64,000 bases of DNA. It comes from an uncultured Acidobacteriaceae bacterium (GTDB lineage Bacteria; Acidobacteriota; Terriglobia; Terriglobales; Acidobacteriaceae). The notes beneath the pieces were generated by a model. The model was not told the DNA's origin. It ran no database searches and saw only the letters and a list, made by a program, of their open reading frames with translations. The stretch spans positions 1 to 64,000 of the forward strand of contig CAIVDV010000069.1 of assembly GCA_903904755.1 (NCBI GenBank), written 5' to 3'. The position numbers and the translations under genes are program-made. Shown in pieces: positions 28,431-36,992 of this stretch (its first letter is position 1; each line of letters opens with the position of its first letter).

Positions 28431-29444
28431 GTGACCAAGTACAAACTCGAATACATCTGGCTTGACGGTAAAAAGCCTGTTCCCGGCCTCCGCGGCAAGA
28501 CCCAGCTCAAGGAATTTGAAGTAGAGCCTAGCCTCGAAGACATCCCACTCTGGGGCTTCGACGGCAGTTCCACTATGCAGGCCGAAGGCAAGAGCTCGGA
28601 CTGTATCCTCAAGCCCGTCGCTCTCTATCCCGACGCCAGCCGCAACAACGCCTTCATCGTTCTCAGCGAAGTCATGCATCCCGATGGCACCCCGCACTCC
28701 ACCAACTACCGAGCCACCATCGAGAACGATCCCGACCTTTGGGTCGGCCTTGAGCAGGAGTACTTCCTTTACCAGGACGGCCGTCCGCTCGGCTTCCCTG
28801 AGACCGGCTATCCCGCGCCCCAGGGCCCCTATTACTGCGGCGTCGGATACGCCAACATGGGCAGCATCGCACGGGAAATCGTGGAAGAGCATCTCGAGCT
28901 CTGCCTCGCTGCCGGCATTAACCACGAAGGCATCAACGCTGAAGTCGCCAAGGGCCAGTGGGAATTCCAGGTCTTCGCCAAGGGCTCTGCCAAGGCTGCC
29001 GATGACACCTGGGTCGCGCGCTACCTCCTCATGCGCCTCTGCGAGAAGTACGAAGTCGATGTCCAGTTCCACTGCAAGCCCATCAAGGGCGACTGGAACG
29101 GCTCCGGCATGCACACCAACTTCTCCACCAAGTACCTCCGCGAAGTCGGTGGCAAGGAGTACTTTGAGGCTCTCATGGCTGCTTTCGACGCCGCCAAGGC
29201 CGAGCACATCGCCGTCTACGGTCCCGACAACCACCTCCGCCTCACCGGCCACCACGAGACCCAGTCCATCGACAAGTTCTCCTATGGCCTCTCCGATCGC
29301 GGCGCTTCCATCCGTATGCCCGTCAACTTCATCAAGAACGGCTACAAGGGCTACCTCGAAGATCGTCGCCCGAACTCGGAAGGCGATCCCTACCAGATTG
29401 TCTCCCGCATTCTCCACACCATCAACAGCGTTCCCAAGCCGTAA
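28431..29444 (+). CDS. glnII: Glutamine synthetase type II
   Basis: This 337-residue cytoplasmic enzyme makes glutamine from glutamate, ammonium and ATP. It is the short, eukaryote-like GSII rather than the ~470-residue GSI. It has the beta-grasp start (LEYIWLDGKKPVPGLRGKT), LWGFDGSSTMQAEG, the catalytic EQEYFLY and GVGYANMGSIAREIVEEH, KGQWEFQVF, GDWNGSGMHTNFSTK and GASIRMP. The GTG start at 28431 has aggag 5 bases upstream. It is a single gene with a strong terminator. No GSI adenylylation-loop signature is seen, so control is probably transcriptional. Confidence 0.95.
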   Translation: MTKYKLEYIWLDGKKPVPGLRGKTQLKEFEVEPSLEDIPLWGFDGSSTMQAEGKSSDCILKPVALYPDASRNNAFIVLSEVMHPDGTPHSTNYRATIENDPDLWVGLEQEYFLYQDGRPLGFPETGYPAPQGPYYCGVGYANMGSIAREIVEEHLELCLAAGINHEGINAEVAKGQWEFQVFAKGSAKAADDTWVARYLLMRLCEKYEVDVQFHCKPIKGDWNGSGMHTNFSTKYLREVGGKEYFEALMAAFDAAKAEHIAVYGPDNHLRLTGHHETQSIDKFSYGLSDRGASIRMPVNFIKNGYKGYLEDRRPNSEGDPYQIVSRILHTINSVPKP

Positions 29445-29475
29445 CTCCAATTCGCCGCTTCCCGCGGCATCCTCC

Positions 29476-29512
29476 AGCGGCCCATCCCACACGGATGGGC
29501 CGCTTTCTTTTC
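29476..29512 (+). terminator. Intrinsic terminator of glnII
   Basis: A perfect 12-base GC-rich stem (29476-29487 with 29493-29504) and 5-base loop are followed by a T-rich tail. It lies about 30 bases after the stop. Confidence 0.88.
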
Positions 29513-29585
29513 CTTTCCCTGAACGCTTTATATCCTCTGGAGTAGAATTGTCACCTGAGCGAACTCGCTTTCCCGGAGACCATCC

Positions 29586-30665
29586 ATGAGCCCTGAGAAG
29601 ACCAACACCGGCCGCCGCAACTTCCTCAAAACCTCCAGCGCCATCGCCGCCGGCCTCCTCACCACCCCCATCCTCTCCGAGGCTTCACCTGCCGCACGTC
29701 CGGCCTCTGATGCCCCTCCAACCGCTATCGCCCGCGACGCCATGCCCACCCGCAACCTCGGCAAAACGGGCCATCGCGTCGGCATCTTCTCCCTCGGCGG
29801 CCAGGCCGCCCTCGAGCGTGCCAACAACTTCGACGTTGCCGTCCCCATCATCGAGCGCGCGCTCGACCTCGGCGTCAACTACTGCGACACCTCCTCCATC
29901 TACGGCGGCCCCGAGCGCTGGAGCGAGCAGTACTACGGCCGCGTCCTCAAGCACCGCCGCAAAGAGACCTTCATCGCCACCAAAACCAAGGAGCGCAGCC
30001 GCGATGCCTCCTGGCGCATGCTCGAGAAATCCCTCGAACTCATGCAGACCGACCACATCGACCTCTGGCAACTCCACGACATCGGCACCCTCGAAGACAT
30101 CAACCCCTGCTTCGCCAAAGGCGGTGCCATGGAGGCCATGCAGGAGGCCAAAGACCAGGGCATCGTCTCCTTCCTCGGCATCACCGGCCACCACCGCCCC
30201 GCCTCCCTCGTCGAGTGCATCCGCCGCTATCCCTTTGACACCGTCCTCATGGGCTTCAACGCCGCAGACACCCACCAGCACAGCTTCGCCACAGAACTCC
30301 TTCCTCTCGCGGTCGAGCGTCAGATGGGCATCATCGGCATGAAGGTTCCCGCCCGCGGCCGCCTCCTCGCCAGTTGGACCCCCGATCCCCTCGAAAAGCA
30401 GCAGCACAGTTGGGAAGGCCAGGCCGTCATCTCCACCAGCCCCGGCACCCTTACCATGCGCGAAGCCATGTACTACACCCTCTCCCACCCCGTCAGCACC
30501 GTCATCATCGGCTGCGACACCATCGCCCAGCTTGAAGAAAACGTCGCCCTGGCCAAGGCCTTTACCCCCCTCAGCCAGAATCAGCTCGCAGACATCTCCG
30601 CCCGGACCGAACCCATCCACAAGCAGGCCCTCTTCTTCCGCAACTTCAACCGCGCTGAAGTTTAG
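29586..30665 (+). CDS. Tat-exported aldo/keto reductase
   Basis: The 359-residue protein has a twin-arginine signal (GRRNFLKTSSAIAAGLL) and then a full aldo/keto reductase barrel from about residue 52 (MPTRNLGKTGHRVGIFSLGG). Catalytic residues are visible as Asp (NYCDTS), Tyr (SIYGGPE), Lys (IATKTK) and His (LWQLHD), with a C-terminal HPVSTVIIGCDT phosphate-binding region. Export of an NADPH-dependent enzyme is uncommon and depends on cofactor loading before Tat transport. The substrate is unknown. A terminator hairpin separates it from convergent larB. Confidence 0.85.
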   Translation: MSPEKTNTGRRNFLKTSSAIAAGLLTTPILSEASPAARPASDAPPTAIARDAMPTRNLGKTGHRVGIFSLGGQAALERANNFDVAVPIIERALDLGVNYCDTSSIYGGPERWSEQYYGRVLKHRRKETFIATKTKERSRDASWRMLEKSLELMQTDHIDLWQLHDIGTLEDINPCFAKGGAMEAMQEAKDQGIVSFLGITGHHRPASLVECIRRYPFDTVLMGFNAADTHQHSFATELLPLAVERQMGIIGMKVPARGRLLASWTPDPLEKQQHSWEGQAVISTSPGTLTMREAMYYTLSHPVSTVIIGCDTIAQLEENVALAKAFTPLSQNQLADISARTEPIHKQALFFRNFNRAEV

Positions 30666-30677
30666 CCCGCACAAAAC

Positions 30678-30714
30678 CACAAGGGGCTGGAGATTCCCTC
30701 TCCGGCCCCTTGTG
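30678..30714. terminator. Bidirectional terminator between the reductase and larB
   Basis: A long stem (outer arms 30678-30687 and 30705-30714, continuing inward by six more pairs with one G-U, 5-base loop) separates two convergent genes. Confidence 0.78.
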
Positions 30715-30731
30715 CATTTCGCTTCAAACCC

Positions 30732-31490
30732 CTACTTCCGTTCCGCTCCCCGCGCAATCAGCGTTGCCGTGTACGCTGCCCCAAATCCGTTGTCGATATT
30801 CACCACCGTCACATTTGGGCTGCACGAGTTCAGCATCCCCAGCAGCGCCGCCGCCCCGCCAAAGCTCGCCCCATACCCCACCGACGTCGGCACCGCAATC
30901 ACCGGCACACCCACCAGCCCGCCAACTACTGACGGCAACGCCCCTTCCATCCCCGCGCACACAATCACCGCCTGCGCGCTCGCCAGTTGGTCGCGCACCG
31001 CCAGCAGCCGGTGTACCCCAGCCACGCCCACGTCATACAGCCGCGTTACCGCCACGCCAAAGCACTCCGCCGTCACCGCCGCTTCCTCTGCCACAGGCAA
31101 ATCGCTCGTCCCCGCGCACACAATCGCAATTTGCCCCACCGCCGTCGTCGCCGCGCTCTGCCGCAGCGCAACCGTCCGCGCCACCGGGTTATGCACCGCC
31201 TTTGGAGCCACCACCAGCACCGCCGCCGCTGCCTCGTCGTCCACCCGCGTTGCCAGCACATCCACACCCGAGGCCGCCAGCCGCCCAAAAATCGCTGCCG
31301 TCTGCTCCGCCGTCTTGCCCGCCGCGTAAATCACCTCGGGCAGCCCATGCCGCAACGGTCTGTGGTGGTCAATCCGTGCAAATCCCAAGTTCTCAAACGG
31401 CATCCCGCTCAGTCGCTGCTGCGCCGCTCCTGCAGAAAGCTCACCTCGCTCCACGGCTGCCAGCACTCTCAGCAACTCATCCGGCGTCAT
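30732..31490 (-). CDS. larB: Nickel-pincer cofactor biosynthesis protein LarB
   Basis: This 252-residue PurE-like protein catalyses the first step of nickel-pincer nucleotide synthesis, carboxylating and hydrolysing nicotinic acid adenine dinucleotide. The N-terminal helix region (MTPDELLRVLAAVERGELS) leads to FENLGFARIDHHRPLRHGLPEVIY, a family signature. The AIR-carboxylase-like core follows with AGTSDLPVAEEAA and CAGMEGALPSVVGGLV. The ATG at 31490 overlaps the larC stop (ATGA). It is the third gene of larE-larC-larB. Confidence 0.9.
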   Translation of the reverse strand: MTPDELLRVLAAVERGELSAGAAQQRLSGMPFENLGFARIDHHRPLRHGLPEVIYAAGKTAEQTAAIFGRLAASGVDVLATRVDDEAAAAVLVVAPKAVHNPVARTVALRQSAATTAVGQIAIVCAGTSDLPVAEEAAVTAECFGVAVTRLYDVGVAGVHRLLAVRDQLASAQAVIVCAGMEGALPSVVGGLVGVPVIAVPTSVGYGASFGGAAALLGMLNSCSPNVTVVNIDNGFGAAYTATLIARGAERK

Positions 31491-32767
31491 AGCCCGTTCT
31501 CCTGCATCCACGCGCTCGTCGCCGCCTGTATCACCTGCTTCACCGGCACCTGGTTCGCCTCCGCCGCGCTGCGGCAATCCTCAAATTCAGGCGCAATGTT
31601 CATCGGCTCGCCATTCCGAAGCCCCAGCTTCACCCGAATCACACCATACGGCGTCGTCACTTCATCGTGCCTGCGGTCCAGCACCGTCCGCCGCTCCTCG
31701 CGTCGCCGCACACCCAGCGTGCTCGTCTCGCGGAAAAGATAATCCTCCAGCGCCGTCGCATCCTGCGGCCGGCACAGCACCGTCAGCAGCGTCCCGCTGC
31801 GTCCCTTCTTCATCACCACCGGCGACAGCATCGCATCCAGCGCGCCCCGGCTCAGCACCTGCTCGCTCACCATCGCCAGCACCTGCGGATTCAAATCATC
31901 CAACGCCGTCTCCAGCACCGTCACCACCTCGCCCTCAGGCTCAGCATCCACCGCCTCGCCCAGGCTCACCCGCAGCACATTCGCAAATCCCTTGGGATTC
32001 CGCCCGCCCGCGCCGTAACCAATGCTGGCCACACGCATCGTCGGCTGCTCGCCAAACCTCGGCCCCAGCAGCCGCAGCAGCACCGCGCCCGTCGGCGTCA
32101 CCATCTCTTTCTGGATGTGCGCCGCATACGTCGGCATTCCCCGCAGCAAATCCGCAGTCGCCGGCGCCGGCACCGGCAGCGTCCCGTGCGCGCAGTCCAC
32201 CGTCCCGCTGCCCACATTCACCGCCGAGCAGTACCACGCAATCGGCCCCGACTGGTCCAGATAATCCAGCGCCGCGCACGCCCCCACTATGTCCACAATC
32301 GCGTCCACCGCGCCCACTTCATGGAAGTGAATCTTCTCTACCGGCACGTTGTGAATCTTCGCTTCCGTCGCCCCCAGCAGCTCAAACGTCCGGATCGCAT
32401 TCCCCTTCACCGCAAACGGCAAATCCGCCGCCTCAATCAGCTCCCGAATCTTCCCCAGCGACCGCCCATGCACATGAGCATGAGAATGCTTCTCCGCATG
32501 GCTGTGCCCGTGCGAATGCTCGTGCGCGTGGTCATGCCCATGCACCTTTGCACCAGCCTCCTCGGCCACCTCGCCATCCTCCAGCACATGCACCTTGGTC
32601 GCCCGCACCCCGCTGCGGTCCACCATCTCCACCCGCACCGTCGCGCCAATCCCCAGCGCCAAAGCTGCCTCTTCCAGCACCCGCGCCGGCACTCCTGCAT
32701 CCACCAGGGCGCCCAGAAACATATCGCCGGAAATGCCCGCAAAACAATCCAGATAAGCTACACGCAT
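31487..32767 (-). CDS. larC: Nickel insertion protein LarC
   Basis: This 426-residue CTP-dependent cyclometallase inserts nickel into the pincer nucleotide. It opens MRVAYLDCFAGISGDMFLGA and carries a His-rich loop (about residues 76-101, 11 His among 26 residues) suited to nickel binding, followed by VEKIHFHEVGAVDAIVDIVG and later ALDDLNPQ. In Lactobacillus plantarum the gene is split by a programmed frameshift, while here it is one continuous frame. The start could be the GTG at 32773, which has the better-placed gagg. It overlaps larB by 4 bases and follows larE by 23. Confidence 0.92.
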   Translation of the reverse strand: MRVAYLDCFAGISGDMFLGALVDAGVPARVLEEAALALGIGATVRVEMVDRSGVRATKVHVLEDGEVAEEAGAKVHGHDHAHEHSHGHSHAEKHSHAHVHGRSLGKIRELIEAADLPFAVKGNAIRTFELLGATEAKIHNVPVEKIHFHEVGAVDAIVDIVGACAALDYLDQSGPIAWYCSAVNVGSGTVDCAHGTLPVPAPATADLLRGMPTYAAHIQKEMVTPTGAVLLRLLGPRFGEQPTMRVASIGYGAGGRNPKGFANVLRVSLGEAVDAEPEGEVVTVLETALDDLNPQVLAMVSEQVLSRGALDAMLSPVVMKKGRSGTLLTVLCRPQDATALEDYLFRETSTLGVRRREERRTVLDRRHDEVTTPYGVIRVKLGLRNGEPMNIAPEFEDCRSAAEANQVPVKQVIQAATSAWMQENGL

Positions 32768-32790
32768 CAGCACGTCATCCTCAGGAAAAT

Positions 32791-33627
32791 TCAAATCCGG
32801 CCAATCGCCGCCACCGGCAGCACCGCATTCATCGATCCCGTGCGGTAGCCTTCCGTATCGAGCGTACTGTACGTGAACCCCGCCGCGCGCATCGCTGCTG
32901 AAATCGCATCCAGTGTCTCCAGGTTCAGCGCCCGCGCCAAGTCCTCCCGCGCAATCTCCACCCTCGCCAGTGTGCCGTGGTGCCGCACCCGCACCCGTGC
33001 AAAACCCATCCGGTGCAGCGCTTCTTCCGCCCGCTCCACCTGCGCCAGCGCCTCCCCGGTCACCGCCCGACCATACTCTATCCGCGACGCCAGGCACGCC
33101 GACGCCGGCTTGTCCCACACCCGCAACCCTGCCGCCTTCGCCAGCTCCCGAATCTCCGCCTTGCCCAGCCCCGCAGTCACCAGCGGTGCCACGGCATGGT
33201 GCAGCGCCGCAGCCTTCTGCCCAGGCCGAAAATCCCCCTGGTCATCCACATTCATCCCAAACGCCAAATGCCGGAACCCCAGCCGCTCCCGCGCCGCTTC
33301 CATCTCCGTAAACAGCTCATCCTTGCAGTGGAAGCATCGCTGCGAGTCATTCCGCTGGTAATCCGGATTCTCCAGCTCTTTCGTCGTCAGCACTTCCAGC
33401 GGAATCCCCTCCGCATCGGCAAACGCAATCGCCGCCGCCAGCTCAGCCCGGGGCAGGGAAGCCGAATCCGCCAGCACCGCCCGCATCCCGTCGCCCAGCA
33501 CCCGGTGCGCCGCCCACGCCAGATACGCCGAGTCCGTCCCCCCGGAATACGCCACCAGCACGCTCCCCAAATCAGCCAGCGCGCCATTCAACCAGTCCAG
33601 CTTGTCCTGAAGATCAGAATCGGCCAT
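32791..33627 (-). CDS. larE: Sulfur-transferase LarE
   Basis: This 278-residue ATP-pyrophosphatase-type enzyme adds the two sulfurs that hold nickel in the pincer cofactor. The PP-loop is SGGTDSA (residues 28-34), RCFHCKDEL lies near 98-105, and Cys178 in [13 protein letters not shown] matches the sacrificial cysteine of L. plantarum LarE. It is the first gene of larECB. No ribosome-binding site is evident at the ATG at 33627, and an ATG at 33657 is possible. It is divergent from parDE. Confidence 0.9.
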   Translation of the reverse strand: MADSDLQDKLDWLNGALADLGSVLVAYSGGTDSAYLAWAAHRVLGDGMRAVLADSASLPRAELAAAIAFADAEGIPLEVLTTKELENPDYQRNDSQRCFHCKDELFTEMEAARERLGFRHLAFGMNVDDQGDFRPGQKAAALHHAVAPLVTAGLGKAEIRELAKAAGLRVWDKPASACLASRIEYGRAVTGEALAQVERAEEALHRMGFARVRVRHHGTLARVEIAREDLARALNLETLDAISAAMRAAGFTYSTLDTEGYRTGSMNAVLPVAAIGRI

Positions 33628-33766
33628 ATCGGGAATGGTATCGCATTCGACACTCATCGCGGAGCACGCGCAAGCGGTGAGCCCACCTGCCCCACATCGA
33701 TCCAAAGGCAATGGAAATCGAGAGCAGGAAGTAGTAAAATTTGCTCCAAGCCCTGGAGGAATACGG

Positions 33767-34057
33767 ATGCCAGACGTCCAGAAAATCAGCATTGCCGTCA
33801 CCGGCGAACAGATTGTTGCCATGAAAGCAGCAGTCGAAACCGGCGAATATGCCACCACCAGCGAAATCATTCGCGAGGCAATCCGAGACTGGCAATTCAA
33901 GCGTGCGCTCCGTCAGGAAGACCTGCGCCAGTTGCGTCAATCGTGGGACCAGGGGAAGGCCAGCGGTGCTCCTACCCCCGTAGATTTGGAATCGGCCCGC
34001 CTCGAAGCACGACAGCGGCTTGCCGCAATGCAAGGGGATACGGCACGTGTCGGTTGA
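33767..34057 (+). CDS. parD: ParD-like antitoxin
   Basis: This 96-residue protein starts with a ribbon-helix-helix domain ([20 protein letters not shown] and [16 protein letters not shown], about residues 5-45) and continues with a charged helical tail ([15 protein letters not shown]) that would wrap the toxin. It should bind its own promoter and neutralise the adjacent ParE-like toxin. A ggagga site lies at 33755-33760. The toxin gene overlaps its end. The pair is on the opposite strand to the lar genes. Confidence 0.87.
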   Translation: MPDVQKISIAVTGEQIVAMKAAVETGEYATTSEIIREAIRDWQFKRALRQEDLRQLRQSWDQGKASGAPTPVDLESARLEARQRLAAMQGDTARVG

Positions 34058-34358
34058 TCTCGTCTGGACCCCGCAGGCTCGTGAAGATCTGATTGAGATT
34101 TACACGTATATCGCCTTCGACAATGAATCGGCGGCAGAGCGTGTCTTCGAGGACGTGCAGTCCAAGGTCACCCTCCTCGCGCAGCATCCCCGCCTCGGCA
34201 TCCGCCGCCGGGAGATCCGACCGACCACACGCGTTCTCGTCGAAGGCCCCTACCTAATCCTCTATGAAACCCACCCCAACTCCGAGGAAGGTCCCATCGA
34301 GGAAGTCGAAATCGTCCGAATTATCGACGGCCGGAGTCACCTGAAAAGCCTCCTGTAG
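34047..34358 (+). CDS. parE: ParE-like toxin
   Basis: This 103-residue RelE/ParE-superfamily protein has [18 protein letters not shown], then [31 protein letters not shown] and a final [11 protein letters not shown] strand. Relatives target DNA gyrase or ribosome-bound mRNA. The GTG at 34047 has aagggg upstream and overlaps parD by 11 bases, indicating coupled synthesis. Longer frames starting at 34020 are less likely. Confidence 0.87.
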   Translation: MSVDLVWTPQAREDLIEIYTYIAFDNESAAERVFEDVQSKVTLLAQHPRLGIRRREIRPTTRVLVEGPYLILYETHPNSEEGPIEEVEIVRIIDGRSHLKSLL

Positions 34359-34424
34359 CCACGAGGAAACCCAGCAAGAAAAAGTCAGACACAATCCCGC
34401 ATCATGCCCCGCCGCCAAACCCCA

Positions 34425-35699
34425 TCACTCCGCAAATCTCCCCGCGTGCGCCCACAACCCCAGCGCCGGGTTCGAGATATAGAAAATCCGTTCCCCGTCC
34501 ACCTCGTTCCACCCATCCCTCAGATCCTCCGGCCGGTATCGCGCCATCATCTCCTGCAGGCTCGCCCACCCAAAGCCCACGCTCTCCACTTCCTTCCGCG
34601 TCAACTCTCCCGCACACAGCGTAATCCGGAACCGCCCTTCCGACGACCCATGAATCAGATGCGCCGCCGCACTCAGGTCGCGCGCCAGGTCAGCATTCTC
34701 CTCCACCGCCCGCAGCGTCTCCGCCGTACCCCGGTACCCATACTTCCGAATCAGCCCGTCAATCGTAGGGTCCTCGCCAAACTCCCGGATCCCCGGCGCC
34801 AGTATCACCAGCTCCGCCCCATCCGCCAGTGCCATCCGCGTCCGGTACACAGCCTTGTTCCCCAGCCACGTGCTCTTGAACTCCTCCGGCTCCAGGTACA
34901 CCACCGCCTTCCGGATTGGTTCCTCCACCATCGCAAAGTTCACCTGCAGGCTCAGTGCCGCCGCCACCTCAAAGCACTCCACGTCGTCGCCCACAAACAG
35001 CCCGCGCACCACCAGCTCGCCCCCCGCGTTCCGCCCCACCACCGTCAGCACATACACAATCGGCAGGTGGCTCAGATACCGGTCGCTCGCAAAGTTCAGC
35101 ACCCGCCGCACCGGGTTGTCCGCCCGGCCCATAATCCGCTCCATCCCATACACCGCGCCCAGGTAGTGGCTCCGGCTTATGCCCCCCGGCCCCCCCGCGC
35201 CCACCAGAATGTTCTTGTTGTAGTTCGCCATCCCAATCACTTCATGCGGAACTACCTGCCCAATCGACAGAATCAAGTCGTGCCCGCCCTCGGCAATCCT
35301 CCGGTTCACCTCCACCGGCCAGGCAAAGCTCAGCTTCCCCTCCGACTGCTCCTCGATAAAGCTCGCAGGCACCTCGCCCAGGCTCACCACATCCTGCCGC
35401 CAGTTGTGCACCCGGAACAGCCCATGCGGCAAATCCCCAAACATCCGCGTCAGCTCCGCCGGCGTCATCGCTGCATGGGTCCCCAGCGCCGGTAATATCC
35501 CTTCCACCGCCTCGCCGTAGTACGCCGCGGCCATCCGCGTCAGCGGCCCCGCCTGGGAGTGCAGTCGTGTCATGTCCGGCGGAACCAGCAGCACCCGCTC
35601 GCGCCGTCCCAGCTTCCCCAGCGCCTCTTCCAGCCCCAGCCGCAACTCCTCCGGTCCCAGCTCACTCTCCGCCGATCCCAACTGCAAGTACACACTCAT
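34425..35699 (-). CDS. LarA-family nickel-pincer racemase/epimerase
   Basis: The 424-residue protein is a lactate-racemase (DUF2088) homologue of normal length. Recalled L. plantarum LarA residues His108, His174, Lys184 and His200 align with His75, His152, Lys162 and His178 here, with identical 10- and 16-residue spacing between the last three. The Lys that tethers the cofactor is therefore present, although the usual GGRK context is replaced by ANYNKN. DMTR near 42-45 matches the LarA DHTR motif. It is coupled (ATGA, 35696-35699) to a LacI-type regulator and faces a uronate operon, so a sugar acid is a likelier substrate than lactate. Confidence 0.85.
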   Translation of the reverse strand: MSVYLQLGSAESELGPEELRLGLEEALGKLGRRERVLLVPPDMTRLHSQAGPLTRMAAAYYGEAVEGILPALGTHAAMTPAELTRMFGDLPHGLFRVHNWRQDVVSLGEVPASFIEEQSEGKLSFAWPVEVNRRIAEGGHDLILSIGQVVPHEVIGMANYNKNILVGAGGPGGISRSHYLGAVYGMERIMGRADNPVRRVLNFASDRYLSHLPIVYVLTVVGRNAGGELVVRGLFVGDDVECFEVAAALSLQVNFAMVEEPIRKAVVYLEPEEFKSTWLGNKAVYRTRMALADGAELVILAPGIREFGEDPTIDGLIRKYGYRGTAETLRAVEENADLARDLSAAAHLIHGSSEGRFRITLCAGELTRKEVESVGFGWASLQEMMARYRPEDLRDGWNEVDGERIFYISNPALGLWAHAGRFAE

Positions 35700-36763
35700 T
35701 CCTGCCCCTTTTGCGCGCTGGCTCCCACCGGCCCGGTCGTCTCCCGCAGTATCAGCTCCGGCTCCACCACCACATCCCGCTCCTGCGGCTTCTCTCCGCC
35801 AATCCAGCGCACCAGTTGGCTTGCCGCCAGCGCGCCCATCTGGTGCAGCGGCTGCCGCAGCGTCGTCAGCCGCGGAATCGTATACGCCGCCGCAGGAAGG
35901 TCATCAAACCCAATCACCGAAATATCCTCAGGAACCCGCCATCCCGCTTCATGCAGCGCCCGAATCGCGCCCAGCGCCGAAATATCGTTGAACGCCACCA
36001 GCGCCGTAAACGGCACACCCCGGCTCAGCAACTGCTTCGCCGCGTCATACCCCTCCGCCGGCGTCGCCGGCCGATAGTGCTTCTCTTCCTGCTGCATCTC
36101 CACCGTCAGCCGCTTGTCCAGCTGGATGCCCCGCGCCTTCGCCTCTTCCTGTGTCCCTTCCCAGCGCTCCGCCGCCGCCGGCCGCCAGCGGTGCCCGCGA
36201 ATCACGGCAATCTCCCGGTGCCCCAACTCCGCCAGGTGCCCCAGCGCCAGCCGCGCCCCCAGCCGGTTATCCAGCAATATCCGCGCCATCTCCCCAACCA
36301 CAGGCTGGCTCCCCACACTCACCACCGGGCAGCTCAGCGGCTCTGCCACCGGTGTGTTGATCAGAATCACTCCCTCCACAGCACGCTGCGGAAACCGCCG
36401 CGGAAACTCCTGGATCAGCGCACTGTCCCCATGGTGATTCGCCAGAAAATACGCATAATTCCGCCGCACCAGCTCCTCATCAATCCCGGCCAGTATCGAC
36501 GCCGAAAACCCCTCCCCAATCTCCGGAACCATCACAGCTACCGTGTCGCTCCGCCCCGTAAACAGGTACCGTGCGTACAGGTCGGGCCGGTAGTCCAGCT
36601 CCTGCGCCGCCTTGATAATCCGCTGCCGCGTCGCCTCGGGAATCGCAGCCGCCAGGGGTGCGTTGTTCAGCACCAGCGACACCGTGCTGGGCGACAGCCC
36701 CAAATGCGCCGCCAGCGCCTTCTGGCTTACTCTCCCCTTCGGCTTTTCTCCCGTACCCGCCAT
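35696..36763 (-). CDS. LacI-family transcriptional regulator
   Basis: This 355-residue repressor has an N-terminal helix-turn-helix (VSQKALAAHLGLSPSTVSLVLNN, about residues 11-33) with the hinge region, followed by a periplasmic-binding-like sugar domain (VAVMVPEIGEGFSASILAGI to TTLRQPLHQMG). The ATG at 36763 has aaggag upstream. Translation is coupled to the LarA homologue. It probably represses the divergent transporter-uxaC-kinase operon and its own operon through the palindrome at 36875-36892. The effector is probably a uronate or breakdown product. Confidence 0.88.
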   Translation of the reverse strand: MAGTGEKPKGRVSQKALAAHLGLSPSTVSLVLNNAPLAAAIPEATRQRIIKAAQELDYRPDLYARYLFTGRSDTVAVMVPEIGEGFSASILAGIDEELVRRNYAYFLANHHGDSALIQEFPRRFPQRAVEGVILINTPVAEPLSCPVVSVGSQPVVGEMARILLDNRLGARLALGHLAELGHREIAVIRGHRWRPAAAERWEGTQEEAKARGIQLDKRLTVEMQQEEKHYRPATPAEGYDAAKQLLSRGVPFTALVAFNDISALGAIRALHEAGWRVPEDISVIGFDDLPAAAYTIPRLTTLRQPLHQMGALAASQLVRWIGGEKPQERDVVVEPELILRETTGPVGASAQKGQE

Positions 36764-36874
36764 ACTCTCTCCTTGCGCAGCCCGGTCTCGTCGGCAATTT
36801 GCTAGATGGAGAATACGCCTGCTCCTCGCCCTTGGCAAGCATTCCCGCCACCCCGACTCGTAAAAAATATTACC

Positions 36875-36892
36875 TATTCAACCGCTTGAATA
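36875..36892. promoter_or_regulatory. LacI-type operator
   Basis: TATTCAACCGCTTGAATA reads as TATTCAA-NNNN-TTGAATA around a central CG, a hallmark of LacI-family sites. It lies between the divergent regulator and transporter genes, and a -10-like TATGAT begins at 36891 at its right edge, so binding would block rightward transcription. Confidence 0.65.
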
Positions 36893-36992
36893 TGATATAC
36901 AGGCAGGGTGGCCCTTCGCCGGCCGTCTCCCTCGTGCCGGCCTCGGGCGCAGGGCATGGCCTCCGGCGTATCATGCCCTCGGAGCGTTACCC

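Noticed and set aside
30732-31490. larB as a purine-synthesis PurE
   Set aside because: The PurE-like core is present, but the N-terminal domain, the HHRPLRHGLPEVIY region and coupling to larC point to LarB.
31487-32767. Programmed frameshift in larC as in Lactobacillus plantarum
   Set aside because: The gene is a single uninterrupted frame with both LarC halves in phase, so no shift is needed.
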